43,027 nucleotides of DNA from Acetatifactor sp. (lineage in GTDB: Bacteria > Bacillota > Clostridia > Lachnospirales > Lachnospiraceae), in assembly GCA_029055435.1 (NCBI GenBank), contig JAIDDH010000134.1:1-43027 (forward strand), in the 5' to 3' direction. Below, piece after piece: positions 20,733-30,510 of the stretch. Position 1 is the first letter of the stretch; each line of letters begins with the position of its first letter. The position numbers and the translations under genes are program-made. Below the pieces are notes generated by a model. The model worked only from the letters and a program-made list of their open reading frames with translations. It was not told where the DNA came from and ran no database searches.

Positions 20733-22451
20733 ATGGATAATCAGGGAATTTTAAGAGAAGAACAGAAAGTGCAGAATATGACGGTGGTGCCTGCCCCCAA
20801 AAAGGAGGACACTCCTGAGACAAAACGCATGAAGGAGAGTTTTGCGTTTTTTGGACCGGTAACTTTTTGTTATGCTCTGTTCTACACATTTTGCATGTTT
20901 AAAAACGGTTCCGGGGTCACCTTCCCTTTTTTCGTGGCCGCCAGCCTCTTGTATTTGTGCTTCTCTTTATCAAAACTGGGACTTACCTTGAAAAAAGGAA
21001 GCGTCTTTTATATGGTGAGCATGATGCTGCTGGCGGTTTCCACCTTCTGCACAGACGACTGGCGGATAATCGCTTTTAACAAAACGGGAATTTTTCTGTT
21101 GATGATGAGTCTTTTGCTGCATCAGTTTTACGACACGGCCAAGTGGAATCTAGGCAAATATCTGGGCAGCATTTTCCTTATGGTATTTGCGAGTATCGGG
21201 GAGCTGGGCAGGCCATTTATGGATGCGGCCCGCTATTTTAAGAAGCATGAGGGCAGGAAGAATAAGAATCTGTGGTATGTGCTGTTGGGCATTGTCATTG
21301 CAGCGCCCTTATTGCTGATAGTGATTGCTCTGCTTTCCAGCGCGGATGCCGTGTTCCGGCAGATGGCGGACAGACTGCTGAAAGGGATTCGCATAGGAAA
21401 TATCTGTAATATCCTGTTCCGCATATGTTTTCTCTTTTTTGCGTCGTATCTGTTGACGGCATTTTTGTGTAAGCGCACGCTGAAGGAGACTGTGAAGGAT
21501 CATCGAAAGGGAGAGCCGGTGCTGGCTATCACAATCAACGGTATGCTCACGGTGATTTATCTGCTGTTTTCCGGTATTCAGATCATTTATTTGTTTCTGG
21601 GCAGAATGCAACTGCCCGAGGGTTATACCTACGCGGCGTATGCCAGAGAAGGATTTTTTCAGTTGCTTGCAGTGGGAATTTTGAATTTGATTATTGTGTT
21701 GGTTTCCCTGTGCTTTTTCCGGGAGAGCAAGATTTTGAAAGGAATTCTGACAGTCATGTCGCTTTGCACTTTCATAATGATTGCCTCCAGCGCGCTGCGC
21801 ATGATTATTTATATTCGTTTTTACTATATGACCTTTCTGCGGATTCTGGTGCTGTGGGCACTGCTGTTATTGTTTGTGTTGTTTGTGGGTATTGTCATCA
21901 GCATCTACCGGGAGAGTTTTCCTCTGTTCCGCTATAGCACGGCGGTGGTGACGGTATTATATCTGCTGATTTCCTTTGCTCATCCCGACTATATCATCGC
22001 CGCGGTGAATGTGGCCAATGCCCCTTCCGGTGCGCAGGAGCAGGAAAACGGTGAGTGGGAATCGCAGAATAGTTTCTTCCTGAGTGATGAGCCTTATCAT
22101 GATTATAGCTATCTCGCTGGATTGAGCGCGGATGCAGCGCCGGTGTTAATTCCTTATCTGGCAGATCTTGGATATGATTTGGAGTCCTTTTATATCAGGG
22201 GCGAGATGGAGAATCGCTGGGGTATGTGGGATGAAAAATGGGAATCTCTCGACGAGGCAGATCAGAATCGCTGCATTGCGGCAATGATAGACCGGGGAGA
22301 CATTCGCAGACGGTGGTCAGACGGTTTCGGGTATTATTATCTGCGCAAGCTGCAATTGTCCACGGATAGCTTCGGCATCCGCACTTATAATATTTCCAGA
22401 CATATGGCGCTGAAACAGATTGCGACGGGCAGCGCTCAGAGCGCAAAATAG
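20733..22451 (+). CDS. DUF4173/DUF4153-like polytopic membrane protein
   Basis: 572 aa from ATG 20733 (AAAGGAGG at 6 nt), starting 13 nt after the XRE stop. About 12 hydrophobic segments, a basic loop (KRTLKETVKDHRKGE) and a C-terminal soluble domain with NRWGMWDEKWESL. Part of the same operon as DUF2975 and XRE. Its end overlaps the convergent HAD gene by 16 nt. No activity is known. Confidence 0.75.
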   Translation: MDNQGILREEQKVQNMTVVPAPKKEDTPETKRMKESFAFFGPVTFCYALFYTFCMFKNGSGVTFPFFVAASLLYLCFSLSKLGLTLKKGSVFYMVSMMLLAVSTFCTDDWRIIAFNKTGIFLLMMSLLLHQFYDTAKWNLGKYLGSIFLMVFASIGELGRPFMDAARYFKKHEGRKNKNLWYVLLGIVIAAPLLLIVIALLSSADAVFRQMADRLLKGIRIGNICNILFRICFLFFASYLLTAFLCKRTLKETVKDHRKGEPVLAITINGMLTVIYLLFSGIQIIYLFLGRMQLPEGYTYAAYAREGFFQLLAVGILNLIIVLVSLCFFRESKILKGILTVMSLCTFIMIASSALRMIIYIRFYYMTFLRILVLWALLLLFVLFVGIVISIYRESFPLFRYSTAVVTVLYLLISFAHPDYIIAAVNVANAPSGAQEQENGEWESQNSFFLSDEPYHDYSYLAGLSADAAPVLIPYLADLGYDLESFYIRGEMENRWGMWDEKWESLDEADQNRCIAAMIDRGDIRRRWSDGFGYYYLRKLQLSTDSFGIRTYNISRHMALKQIATGSAQSAK

Positions 22452-23080
22452 TCCCGCACTTCCTTAAGATTCAAAAAGATTTTATGACAGATTTCTTCCA
22501 TTTCTGCGTCCGGCGCCACCAGATCCGGAACCATGATAGGCTTCATTCCGGCGCGATAGGCGGCCCGGATACCGTTGGGGGAATCCTCGATGGCATAGCA
22601 CCGGTCGGGCTGCTTACCCAGTCTGTCACAGGCCATGAGGTAAATGTCGGGCTGTGGTTTGGAATGCTCCACCATATCTCCCGTGACAATCACGGAGAAG
22701 AAGTCCCGCAGCCCCGCCTGTTCCAGATGCGCTGTCACAGATTTGTAAGCGGTGGAGGAAGCCAGGCCGACGGCCCAGTTCTCCTGTTTTAAAAAATTCA
22801 GAATTTCATGGACTCCTCTTTTCAAGGGGAGTCCGTTTTGTTCCACAAGCCGGTGGAACTGGACGGAGGCTTCTTTGCAAAATTCCTCATAAGGAAAATC
22901 CGCGCCGTAATGCTCCAGCACCAGCGCTCTGGTGTCCGGACCGTTGCGGCCGATACATTTCGGGAAAAATTCAGCCATATCTTCAATGCCCTGCCGCTTG
23001 GACACGGCAAGCCAGCTCTCCAGACATAATCTTTCGGTGTCAAACAGGACACCGTCCATATCAAAAATAACTGATTTCAT
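22436..23080 (-). CDS. HAD-superfamily phosphatase / beta-phosphoglucomutase-like
   Basis: 214 aa from ATG 23080 (AAAGG at 8 nt). The HAD motifs are complete: FDMDGVLFDT (I), ASST (II), the Lys of SKPQPD (III) and IEDSPNG (IV), with a helical cap between I and II. It hydrolyses or transfers phosphate on a small metabolite. Convergent with the DUF4173-like gene. Confidence 0.92.
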   Translation of the reverse strand: MKSVIFDMDGVLFDTERLCLESWLAVSKRQGIEDMAEFFPKCIGRNGPDTRALVLEHYGADFPYEEFCKEASVQFHRLVEQNGLPLKRGVHEILNFLKQENWAVGLASSTAYKSVTAHLEQAGLRDFFSVIVTGDMVEHSKPQPDIYLMACDRLGKQPDRCYAIEDSPNGIRAAYRAGMKPIMVPDLVAPDAEMEEICHKIFLNLKEVRDYFAL

Positions 23081-23255
23081 TTTCAGCACCTTTATGCAGT
23101 AAATTCAGGAGTGCGGAAAGTTTTATCCGCCGCTCCCTGTGACACAGAAATTATAGCATATATGCATCTTTATAACAATCCAATTGTATGAAACGCTTAT
23201 TTGTGCGCAAAATAATTTATAACCATATAAAAGGAAAGTTATTAAGGAGGAAACT

Positions 23256-23915
23256 ATGAAAAAGTGGATGCTTTATCTGTGTGTGGGCGCCCTGTCAATT
23301 GGTTTGACGGCATGTGGAAATAAAAAGAATGACATCGATACTTCTACGGATTCCGATATGCAGGAAAATTCTTCCATACAGGACAGCATTGGAACAGACA
23401 CCGTGCCCGATGGAGATGACGGGGACTTGGCCGGCGGAATGGAAGCTGAGATGGGCTGGAGTGAGGAGATGGCTACACTGCGTGAGGCAGTGGTGAACGA
23501 ATTGGGAGAGGGATATTGGCCGAATACGCAGATTCCTGCGGAGATGTTGGAGATGAACTATGGTCTGACATCTGACATGTATGAAGATTATATGGGCGAG
23601 TCGCCCATGATAAGCGCCAATGTGGACACATTGTTGATTGTGAAGGCTGCGGAGGGTCAGGCGGATGCTGTGGAGGAAGCCCTGCAGAATTATCGCACAG
23701 ACTTGGTGGAAAACAGTCTGCAGTATCCTATGAATGTGCCCAAGGTGCAGGGCAGTATGGTGGAGCGTATAGATGATTATGTCTGCTTTGTCCTTCTGGG
23801 CGGTGATTTAGAGGCTGCGGCGGAGCACGGTGACGAGGCGGCTGTTGCGTACAGCCGGAAGCAGAATCAGAGGGCGATTGACGTCATAAAAGAGACTTTG
23901 AATTATGGTGTTTAG
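23256..23915 (+). CDS. DUF4358 lipoprotein
   Basis: 219 aa. A lipoprotein signal with lipobox LTAC (Cys about 20) is followed by an Asp/Ser-rich linker and a compact domain like DUF4358 (QIPAEMLEMNYGLTSDMYEDY, VIKETL). Its stop overlaps the MBOAT start by 11 nt. In Lachnospiraceae DUF4358 genes often travel with MBOAT and DHHW genes, suggesting a shared surface-acylation role at the outer face of the membrane. Confidence 0.82.
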   Translation: MKKWMLYLCVGALSIGLTACGNKKNDIDTSTDSDMQENSSIQDSIGTDTVPDGDDGDLAGGMEAEMGWSEEMATLREAVVNELGEGYWPNTQIPAEMLEMNYGLTSDMYEDYMGESPMISANVDTLLIVKAAEGQADAVEEALQNYRTDLVENSLQYPMNVPKVQGSMVERIDDYVCFVLLGGDLEAAAEHGDEAAVAYSRKQNQRAIDVIKETLNYGV

Positions 23916-25320
23916 CAGTATTTTATTTCTGTTTCGGTTTTTGCCGATTTTTATGTTTTGTTATTTCCTGTCTCCGGGCAGGGTAAAAAATCTGGCGCTC
24001 TTTTTGGGGAGTCTGATTTTCTATGCGTGGGGAGAGCCTGTATATGTGGTTCTGATGCTGTTTTCCACAGTGTCGGACTATATCCATGGAAGACTGATTG
24101 GGACAAGGCGGGGGACACGGGCGGCAAAGGGACTGCTGGTGTCTTCTCTTGTCATCAATCTCATGTTGCTGGGATTTTTTAAGTATGCGGATTTTCTGAT
24201 TCAGTCGGTCAATGCGCTGGCGGGAACGGATTTTCCCCAATTAAATCTGGGGCTGCCCATCGGTATCTCTTTTTATACATTTCAGACTATGTCCTACACG
24301 ATAGATGTGTATCGGGGGGAGGCCAAAGTGCAGAAGAGCCTGCTGGATTTCGGGGTTTTTGTGACCATGTTTCCGCAGTTGATTGCCGGGCCTATCGTGA
24401 AATACCGTCAGGTGGAGGAACGGCTTCACGACCGCAGACCGGATATTCTGGCAATCAGTTACGGCGCGAAACGGTTTGTGACAGGTCTGGCCAAAAAGGT
24501 GCTTCTGGCAAACAATATCGGCCTGCTGTGGAGCCTGATAAAAGATATGGACTATGGGGAGATGAGCGTACTCACCGCATGGATTGGAATCGGAGCATTT
24601 GCCCTGCAGATATATTTTGACTTTTCCGGATATTCCGACATGGCTATCGGACTTGGGACAGTCATGGGGTTTGAGTTTCCCGAAAATTTCAATTATCCGT
24701 ATATTTCCAAATCCGTCACGGAGTTTTGGCGCAGATGGCATATTTCTCTGAGCAGTTGGTTCCGGGAATATGTATATATTCCGCTGGGCGGCAATCGGAA
24801 AGGTATACCGAGACAACTGGCAAATATTTTCATCGTGTGGATGCTCACAGGAATCTGGCATGGGGCGGGATGGAATTTTGTGCTGTGGGGTATCTGGTTT
24901 GCATTTTTTTTGATTCTGGAGAAGCTGTTTATCGGCAGAATTTTATCAAGGCTTCCCCAAGTTCTGGGTCATGTGTACTGTCTGTTCGTGGTGCTCCTGA
25001 GCTGGGTGATTTTTGAGTTGGAGACGCCGGGAGCCATAGGAAATTATCTGGGCGCTATGTTCGGTTTGGGCGGGCAGCCAATCTGGGACAGACAGGCCTT
25101 GTATTTTGGCAGAGAAAATCTGGTATTGCTGCTCATTGGTATTCTTGCGGCCACGCCTCTTGCTGCAACATTGACCCAAAGACTGCACAAGAGCCGCGAA
25201 GGATATGCCATGGCGTCCTATGGGATTTTGGAAAAAGTGATTCCCGCGGCGCTGCTTCTGCTATCCATCGCTTATGTGGTGGATGCCTCCTACAATCCTT
25301 TTTTGTATTTTAGATTTTAA
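23905..25320 (+). CDS. MBOAT-family O-acyltransferase (AlgI/DltB-like)
   Basis: 471 aa with about 11 membrane segments. Family motifs include PIGISFYTFQTMSYTIDVYRG, FPQLIAGPIVKY, YFDFSGYSDMAIG, FWRRWHISLSSWFREYVYIPLGG and the catalytic His in LTGIWHGAGWNFVLWG (about 318). It moves acyl (usually acetyl) groups across the membrane to an extracellular glycopolymer. The next gene (DHHW) would complete the transfer. Confidence 0.95.
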   Translation: MVFSSILFLFRFLPIFMFCYFLSPGRVKNLALFLGSLIFYAWGEPVYVVLMLFSTVSDYIHGRLIGTRRGTRAAKGLLVSSLVINLMLLGFFKYADFLIQSVNALAGTDFPQLNLGLPIGISFYTFQTMSYTIDVYRGEAKVQKSLLDFGVFVTMFPQLIAGPIVKYRQVEERLHDRRPDILAISYGAKRFVTGLAKKVLLANNIGLLWSLIKDMDYGEMSVLTAWIGIGAFALQIYFDFSGYSDMAIGLGTVMGFEFPENFNYPYISKSVTEFWRRWHISLSSWFREYVYIPLGGNRKGIPRQLANIFIVWMLTGIWHGAGWNFVLWGIWFAFFLILEKLFIGRILSRLPQVLGHVYCLFVVLLSWVIFELETPGAIGNYLGAMFGLGGQPIWDRQALYFGRENLVLLLIGILAATPLAATLTQRLHKSREGYAMASYGILEKVIPAALLLLSIAYVVDASYNPFLYFRF

Positions 25321-25335
25321 TTCGGGAAGAGATAT

Positions 25336-26499
25336 ATGCATAAAAACGGAATCGGTTCAAATCAAATATATGGAGAAAACTATCGAGAAAAACGAAACGC
25401 CGCTTTGACCGCAGGCGTTATCTGTGTTATACTGTTGACGCTTACAGTGGCCGACTTTCTGCGGGAGGACAGGCTGTTTTCACCGCAGGAGAACCGTGTG
25501 CTGGCTGCAAAACCGGAGCTGACCCGTGAAAGTGTGCTGGATGGCAGTTTCATGAAGGACTATGAGACTTATGTCACGGATCAGTTTGTGGGGCGGGACA
25601 AGTGGATCAGTATCAAGACCGGAACGGATGTCCTGCTGCAGAAAAAGGAGATCAACGGCGTCTATCTGGGCAGGGACGACTATCTCATCGAGCAGCATCT
25701 GAAGGCGGATTATCCTGAGGAGCTGGAGGAGCAGAAACTTGAGCTTTTGGAAAAACTGGTCGGACGCTGGGATGCCAGGGTGATGCTTGTTCCCACGGCG
25801 GACAATATTTTTCCGCAGAGACTGCCCGCCTATGCGGAAGTTTATGATCAGCGCGCCCTGCTTGCGGCGGCCAAAGAGCGCGTGGGCGGAGAACATTTTA
25901 TTGATATATATGATACGCTGCTGCAGCACAGCGACGAGGAGATTTATTATCGAACGGATCACCACTGGACTTCCCGCGGGGCCTATTATGGTTATCAGGC
26001 GTGGGCGGCTGCTGTGGGTGAGACTCCGCAGGACTTTTCCGTGGAGACAGCGGAGACGGTGTCGGAGGACTTTCTGGGGACTTTATATTCCAAAGTCCGT
26101 CTTCCCGTGAAGCCGGACCGTATAGAATATTTTCCGCTGACTGAGCAGACGCCCGTGCGTATCGTATATGATCTGCAGAAGAAGAGCAATTCCTTTTATG
26201 AGCGGTCCTATCTGGAGACGAAGAATCAGTATGGCTATTTTCTGGATGATAATCACGCGTTTATTGAGATCGACACGGGACATCCCACCGGCCGGACACT
26301 TTTTGTCATCAAGGACTCTTACGCGAATTGTATGATTCCGATGCTGGCCTTTCATTACGAAAAGATTTATGTGGTGGATCTGCGCTATATGAACGGGAAG
26401 CTTTTTCCCTTTATGGAGAGCTATGAGCCGGAGTCCGGCATGGATGTGCTGGTTTTATATAATTGTATACATTTTCTGGAGGAGTTCCGATACTGGTAA
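25336..26499 (+). CDS. DHHW-family protein (AlgX/AlgJ-like acetyltransferase partner)
   Basis: 387 aa. One N-terminal membrane helix (about 25-42) anchors an external SGNH-like domain: the DHHW motif in RTDHHWTSRGAYYGYQAW (about 207) and VIKDSYANCMIPML with the likely nucleophilic Ser. It starts 15 nt after the MBOAT stop. It likely accepts acetyl groups delivered by the MBOAT protein and puts them on an exopolysaccharide; substrate unknown. Confidence 0.9.
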   Translation: MHKNGIGSNQIYGENYREKRNAALTAGVICVILLTLTVADFLREDRLFSPQENRVLAAKPELTRESVLDGSFMKDYETYVTDQFVGRDKWISIKTGTDVLLQKKEINGVYLGRDDYLIEQHLKADYPEELEEQKLELLEKLVGRWDARVMLVPTADNIFPQRLPAYAEVYDQRALLAAAKERVGGEHFIDIYDTLLQHSDEEIYYRTDHHWTSRGAYYGYQAWAAAVGETPQDFSVETAETVSEDFLGTLYSKVRLPVKPDRIEYFPLTEQTPVRIVYDLQKKSNSFYERSYLETKNQYGYFLDDNHAFIEIDTGHPTGRTLFVIKDSYANCMIPMLAFHYEKIYVVDLRYMNGKLFPFMESYEPESGMDVLVLYNCIHFLEEFRYW

Positions 26500-26545
26500 A
26501 CAAATATTGAATTGCTGCCCGCTGAAACGGGCAGGAGGTATAGAC

Positions 26546-27436
26546 ATGGCAGACGATATGAAAATTGATATGGAAATGGATATAAAAAAGCTGGGTATTC
26601 CGCAGAACACTATAGAAGTACTACAGAAATACGGATTTCGATTTCAGAAAAAATACGGTCAGAATTTCCTGATTGACACCAGAGTGCTGGAACGAATCAT
26701 CGCTGCGGCGGAGATCACAAAGGAGGATTGTGTGCTGGAGATCGGGCCCGGTATCGGCACCATGACGCAGTATCTGGCGGAGGCTGCGGGGGAGGTGGTG
26801 GCTGTGGAAATTGACGCGGCGCTCATCCCGATTCTGGAGGACACTTTGTCCGCCTATGACAATGTCACCGTCATCCACGGGGATATTCTGAAGGTGGACG
26901 TCAATGACATTGTCCAGGAGAAAAATGCCGGAAGACCCGTCAAGGTGGTGGCAAATCTTCCTTATTACATAACTACTCCCATCATTATGGGGCTGTTCGA
27001 GCAGCATGTGCCTTTGCAGAGTATCACCGTCATGGTACAGAAAGAGGTGGCGGATCGGATGCAGGTGGGGCCCGGCACTAAGGATTACGGCGCGTTGTCC
27101 CTGGCGGTGCAGTATTATGCCAGACCGGAGATTGTGGCAAATGTGCCGCCTAACTGTTTTATTCCCAGACCGAATGTGGGCAGCGCGGTCATCCGTCTGA
27201 CCTGCTATGAGGAGCCGCCGGTACAGGTTGCAGATGAGGAAAAGCTTTTTGCACTCATCCGGGCCGCGTTTAATCAAAGACGCAAGACGCTGGTGAACAG
27301 TCTGAACAATGCGGCAGGTCTGCAGCTCGACAAGGAACGTGTGGCCGGGGCGCTGGAACAGATGGGTCTGCCCGCCACTGTAAGGGGGGAAGCTCTCACG
27401 CTGGAGCAGTTTGCAAAGCTGAGTGATCTCCTGTAG
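26546..27436 (+). CDS. rsmA: 16S rRNA dimethyladenosine transferase RsmA/KsgA
   Basis: 296 aa from ATG 26546 (AGGAGG at 8 nt). Shows KKYGQNFLIDTRVL, VLEIGPGIGTMTQYL (SAM motif I), VVANLPYYITTPIIM (NLPYY catalytic motif) and the C-terminal RAAFNQRRKTLVNSL. It dimethylates A1518 and A1519 of 16S rRNA (E. coli numbering) during 30S maturation. Confidence 0.97.
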   Translation: MADDMKIDMEMDIKKLGIPQNTIEVLQKYGFRFQKKYGQNFLIDTRVLERIIAAAEITKEDCVLEIGPGIGTMTQYLAEAAGEVVAVEIDAALIPILEDTLSAYDNVTVIHGDILKVDVNDIVQEKNAGRPVKVVANLPYYITTPIIMGLFEQHVPLQSITVMVQKEVADRMQVGPGTKDYGALSLAVQYYARPEIVANVPPNCFIPRPNVGSAVIRLTCYEEPPVQVADEEKLFALIRAAFNQRRKTLVNSLNNAAGLQLDKERVAGALEQMGLPATVRGEALTLEQFAKLSDLL

Positions 27437-27468
27437 GCATACAGGGTATAATATCGATATATAGTTTG

Positions 27469-27506
27469 ACAAGATATGGTGCAAAACTATATCTTGTATT
27501 TTTTCT
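27469..27506 (+). terminator. rsmA terminator
   Basis: ACAAGATAT (27469-27477) pairs with ATATCTTGT (27489-27497), followed by ATTTTTTC. Confidence 0.75.
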
Positions 27507-27527
27507 GCATTTTTTAGCCTTTATTTT

Positions 27528-27556
27528 TTGACATACCAGAGTGACTATGATAAACT
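27528..27556 (+). promoter_or_regulatory. Promoter of the TPR/Glu-rich gene
   Basis: TTGACA (27528-27533), 17-bp spacer, TAAACT (27551-27556). Confidence 0.6.
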
Positions 27557-27643
27557 TAGGAATGAAAATGGGAGTGGTGTCGGGTGCACTTTAAGTGCAT
27601 TTTGACCGTGTTTTGATTGTATTACTAAAGGGAGCGAAATACT

Positions 27644-30466
27644 TTGGATAAATATGAATATAAAGTGAGAGCTGAGAGCATCAGAGAACTGATTGCACAG
27701 AGAGATTACATACAGGCGGCGGAGATTGCGGACACCATCGACTGGCGCAGGGTGAAGAGTGTCATGATGCTCTGTACCATCAGCGATTTGTATAAGATAA
27801 ACAGAAGATATGAGGACGCCAGGGACTTGCTGCTCCTGGCTTATGAGCGTCGTCCGGGAGGCAGGAATATCTGCTATTCCCTGTGCGAGCTGTCCATCAA
27901 GACCGGCGAGTTCGTGCAGGCCATGGAGTATTACAAGGAGTTTGTGCGTGTTGCGCCCAAGGACCCCGGACGCTATATCCTGCAGTATAAGCTCTATGAG
28001 GATCAGGATGTGAGTCTGGAGGAGCGCATAGAGGTTTTGGAGGACTTGAAGAAGCACGACTATCGGGAGAAGTGGGCTTATGAGCTGGCTTATCTCTATC
28101 ACAGAGTGGGGCTTGCCACGCGCTGTGTGGAGGAGTGCGATGAGATGATTCTGTGGTTCGGTGAGGGAGAGTATGTTGTCAAAGCCATGGAACTGAAAAT
28201 GCTTCATCAGCCCCTGAGCGCAGAGCAGCAGGAGAAATATGATCACCGTTTTGACATGTCGTCTGCAGAATCGGAGCCGGAGGATGAGTCGGAGCTGTTC
28301 GACGGGCAGTACATGGAGGATTCCGAAGCTTATTATGAAGAGATGGCGGAGCAGGGAGACCTGTATGAAGCCGAGGCCGTCAGCGCAGATACACAGATTT
28401 TTGAGCCTGTGAAGACGGAGACCGGCCAAGCGGGCATGCAGAGAAATATGGGGGCTGTTGCGGCTTCCCGTGGGACCGCAGAACCCGAGGAACAAGATAT
28501 TCAGGTGAAAACCATGGATGTGGGGCAGTATAATACCCTGAATCTGCAGGCGGAGCTGGCGCAGGAACTGAAGAATCTGTTGAGCGAAGAGCAGAAGGCT
28601 GCGGAGGAGACAACCGAAACAGCAGAGACAATAGAAGCGGCGGAGATAACAGAAGCGACGGAACCTGAGACGTTCAGCCGGGACATGGGAATTGACCATC
28701 CCATCACGCGCTCTATTGTTGCGCCCATGATGAATACAGATATGGAAACTATGGATTCCCAGGAGTCTGACAATGCCGCCGGGGAGGATTTGGAATCAGA
28801 AGCCGAGGAGATGGAAAGCTCGGAGGTTTTCTTCGGTGAGACCGGGGAGATTGTGTTGGCACAGATGCGCCAGGAGGCGACTGAGAAGCAGGCGGAGAAA
28901 GCGTCAGAGGAGGCGGCAGAGAAACAGGCAGAAAAAGCGCCTGAGGAGACGGTTGAGAAACCGATGGAGAAAGCATCTGAGGAAACAGCGGGGGGGCAGA
29001 CTGGGGAAACGCTCGAAGAGTTGCCGGTTGAGCAGACTGCAAAGCAGGCCGCTATAGCTCAGGTCGTCCATCCTCAGAATATTGTTGAGAAAAAGATGGC
29101 GGGAATACAGCCGCCCAAGGAGCTTGCCCATGTGCTGTCTCAAGAGCCGGACGGTCAGCTCAGTCTGGTGGTTCCCGAGAGGGAGAATGTAGAAAAGCAG
29201 ATTACCGGCCAGATGAATATCGGAGATGTGCTGGCTGAGTGGGAGCGCATGAAGCAGGAAAATGAGGAGAAGCGCCGGGAAGATGTGCGCCAGCATGTGC
29301 TGCAGCAGACGGGCAGGATGTTTACAGATTTTGACGCGGCAGTGAAAGATGGACTTTTGGAAAAACTGGAAAAGAGTGTGGACGAGCCGGAGACGGCGGG
29401 AGAACTTGGAGAAGAACCGATAGAGGAAGAGGCGCTGCAGTCAGAGGAGGAAGAGTTGCCTCAGGCAGAGCCGGAAGAGCAGCCTGAGGAAGAGACATCT
29501 CAGGAAGAGCTGAAAGAAGAGCCGGAAGAACAGCCTGAGCAAGAGACGTCTCAAGAAGAGCTGAAAGAAGAGCCGGAAGGACAGTCGGAGGAAGAGACAT
29601 CTCAGGCGGAGGCGGAAGAACAGCCTGAGGAAGAGACATCTGAGACTGAGCATGAAGAGCAGTCGGAGGAACAAACGTCCAAGGCAGAGCCGGTGGAGGA
29701 GTCTTCCGGAAAGGAGCGGGTCCGCTCCATGACCAGAGAGGAGAGAGAGCTCTACAGTGCTTATATCCAGAGCCGCTCCACCAAGGATCAGATCGTGAAG
29801 GCCGTGGACAATATCAGTCTGGCCGCTTATACAGGCAATGTCATCATCACCGGTGAGGCGGGCATGGATACCCTTTCTCTCGCGAAGAAGATGATTCGTG
29901 AGGTTCAGTCTACCGACAGCAATTTTTCAGGAAAGGTTGCAAAAATATCGGGAAAGGGACTGAGCGCCAAGAATGTGGAGGAGACGCTGAATCAGCTTCA
30001 GAACGGAGCACTGATTATTCAGAACGCCTGCGATATGGATGGGAATACCGTTCAGGATCTGTATAAAACCTTGCAGAAGGAAAGTCTGGGCATTGTGGTT
30101 TTGCTGCAGGATGACACCAGAGTGATGAACCGTTTTCTGAAAAAGAATGAGAAGCTTCTGGATGTCTTTACCGCGCGGGTGGATGTGGAGGCCTTGAGCA
30201 ACGATTTGCTTGTGGCTTACGGCAAAAAATATGCCAGAGAGCAGGAGTATTCCATCGATGAGCTGGGCGTGCTGGCTCTGCACAATCGTATCGAGCAGCG
30301 CCAGACTCTGGATCATGCGGTGACTACCTCAGAGGTGAAGGAGATTGTGGACGGGGCAATCCGTCATGCAAACCGCAAGACACCGAGACATTTCTTTGAC
30401 ATTTTGCTGGCAAAGCGATATGATGAAGAGGACATGATAGTAGTGACGGAAAAAGATTTCGCGTAA
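27644..30466 (+). CDS. Large protein: TPR-like domain, Glu-rich repeats, degenerate ATPase-like domain
   Basis: 940 aa, TTG start with AAAGGGAG upstream. Residues 1-200 look like TPR/alpha-solenoid helices (YEDARDLLLLAYERRPGG, FVQAMEYYKEFVRVAPKDPG). Residues 205-690 are acidic and low complexity, with imperfect repeats built on E-E-Q-P-E-E-E-T-S-Q (about 600-680; unit about 60 bp in DNA) and on EKASEEAAEKQ. The C-terminal 240 residues resemble an AAA-like domain: GNVIITGEAGMDTLSL has the P-loop shape but lacks the GKT, and NGALIIQNACDMD resembles Walker B. It may be an inactive ATPase scaffold. It lies 44 nt before glgB; function unknown. Confidence 0.75.
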   Translation: MDKYEYKVRAESIRELIAQRDYIQAAEIADTIDWRRVKSVMMLCTISDLYKINRRYEDARDLLLLAYERRPGGRNICYSLCELSIKTGEFVQAMEYYKEFVRVAPKDPGRYILQYKLYEDQDVSLEERIEVLEDLKKHDYREKWAYELAYLYHRVGLATRCVEECDEMILWFGEGEYVVKAMELKMLHQPLSAEQQEKYDHRFDMSSAESEPEDESELFDGQYMEDSEAYYEEMAEQGDLYEAEAVSADTQIFEPVKTETGQAGMQRNMGAVAASRGTAEPEEQDIQVKTMDVGQYNTLNLQAELAQELKNLLSEEQKAAEETTETAETIEAAEITEATEPETFSRDMGIDHPITRSIVAPMMNTDMETMDSQESDNAAGEDLESEAEEMESSEVFFGETGEIVLAQMRQEATEKQAEKASEEAAEKQAEKAPEETVEKPMEKASEETAGGQTGETLEELPVEQTAKQAAIAQVVHPQNIVEKKMAGIQPPKELAHVLSQEPDGQLSLVVPERENVEKQITGQMNIGDVLAEWERMKQENEEKRREDVRQHVLQQTGRMFTDFDAAVKDGLLEKLEKSVDEPETAGELGEEPIEEEALQSEEEELPQAEPEEQPEEETSQEELKEEPEEQPEQETSQEELKEEPEGQSEEETSQAEAEEQPEEETSETEHEEQSEEQTSKAEPVEESSGKERVRSMTREERELYSAYIQSRSTKDQIVKAVDNISLAAYTGNVIITGEAGMDTLSLAKKMIREVQSTDSNFSGKVAKISGKGLSAKNVEETLNQLQNGALIIQNACDMDGNTVQDLYKTLQKESLGIVVLLQDDTRVMNRFLKKNEKLLDVFTARVDVEALSNDLLVAYGKKYAREQEYSIDELGVLALHNRIEQRQTLDHAVTTSEVKEIVDGAIRHANRKTPRHFFDILLAKRYDEEDMIVVTEKDFA

Positions 30467-30510
30467 GTCTTATTGTAGAAATAAAATAGAGGAGGAGAAC
30501 GGAGGAAGAA

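Noticed and set aside
29455..29700. DNA tandem repeats as a mobile or phase-variable element
   Set aside because: They encode in-frame Glu-rich protein repeats with many substitutions; nothing points to mobility or an out-of-frame switch.
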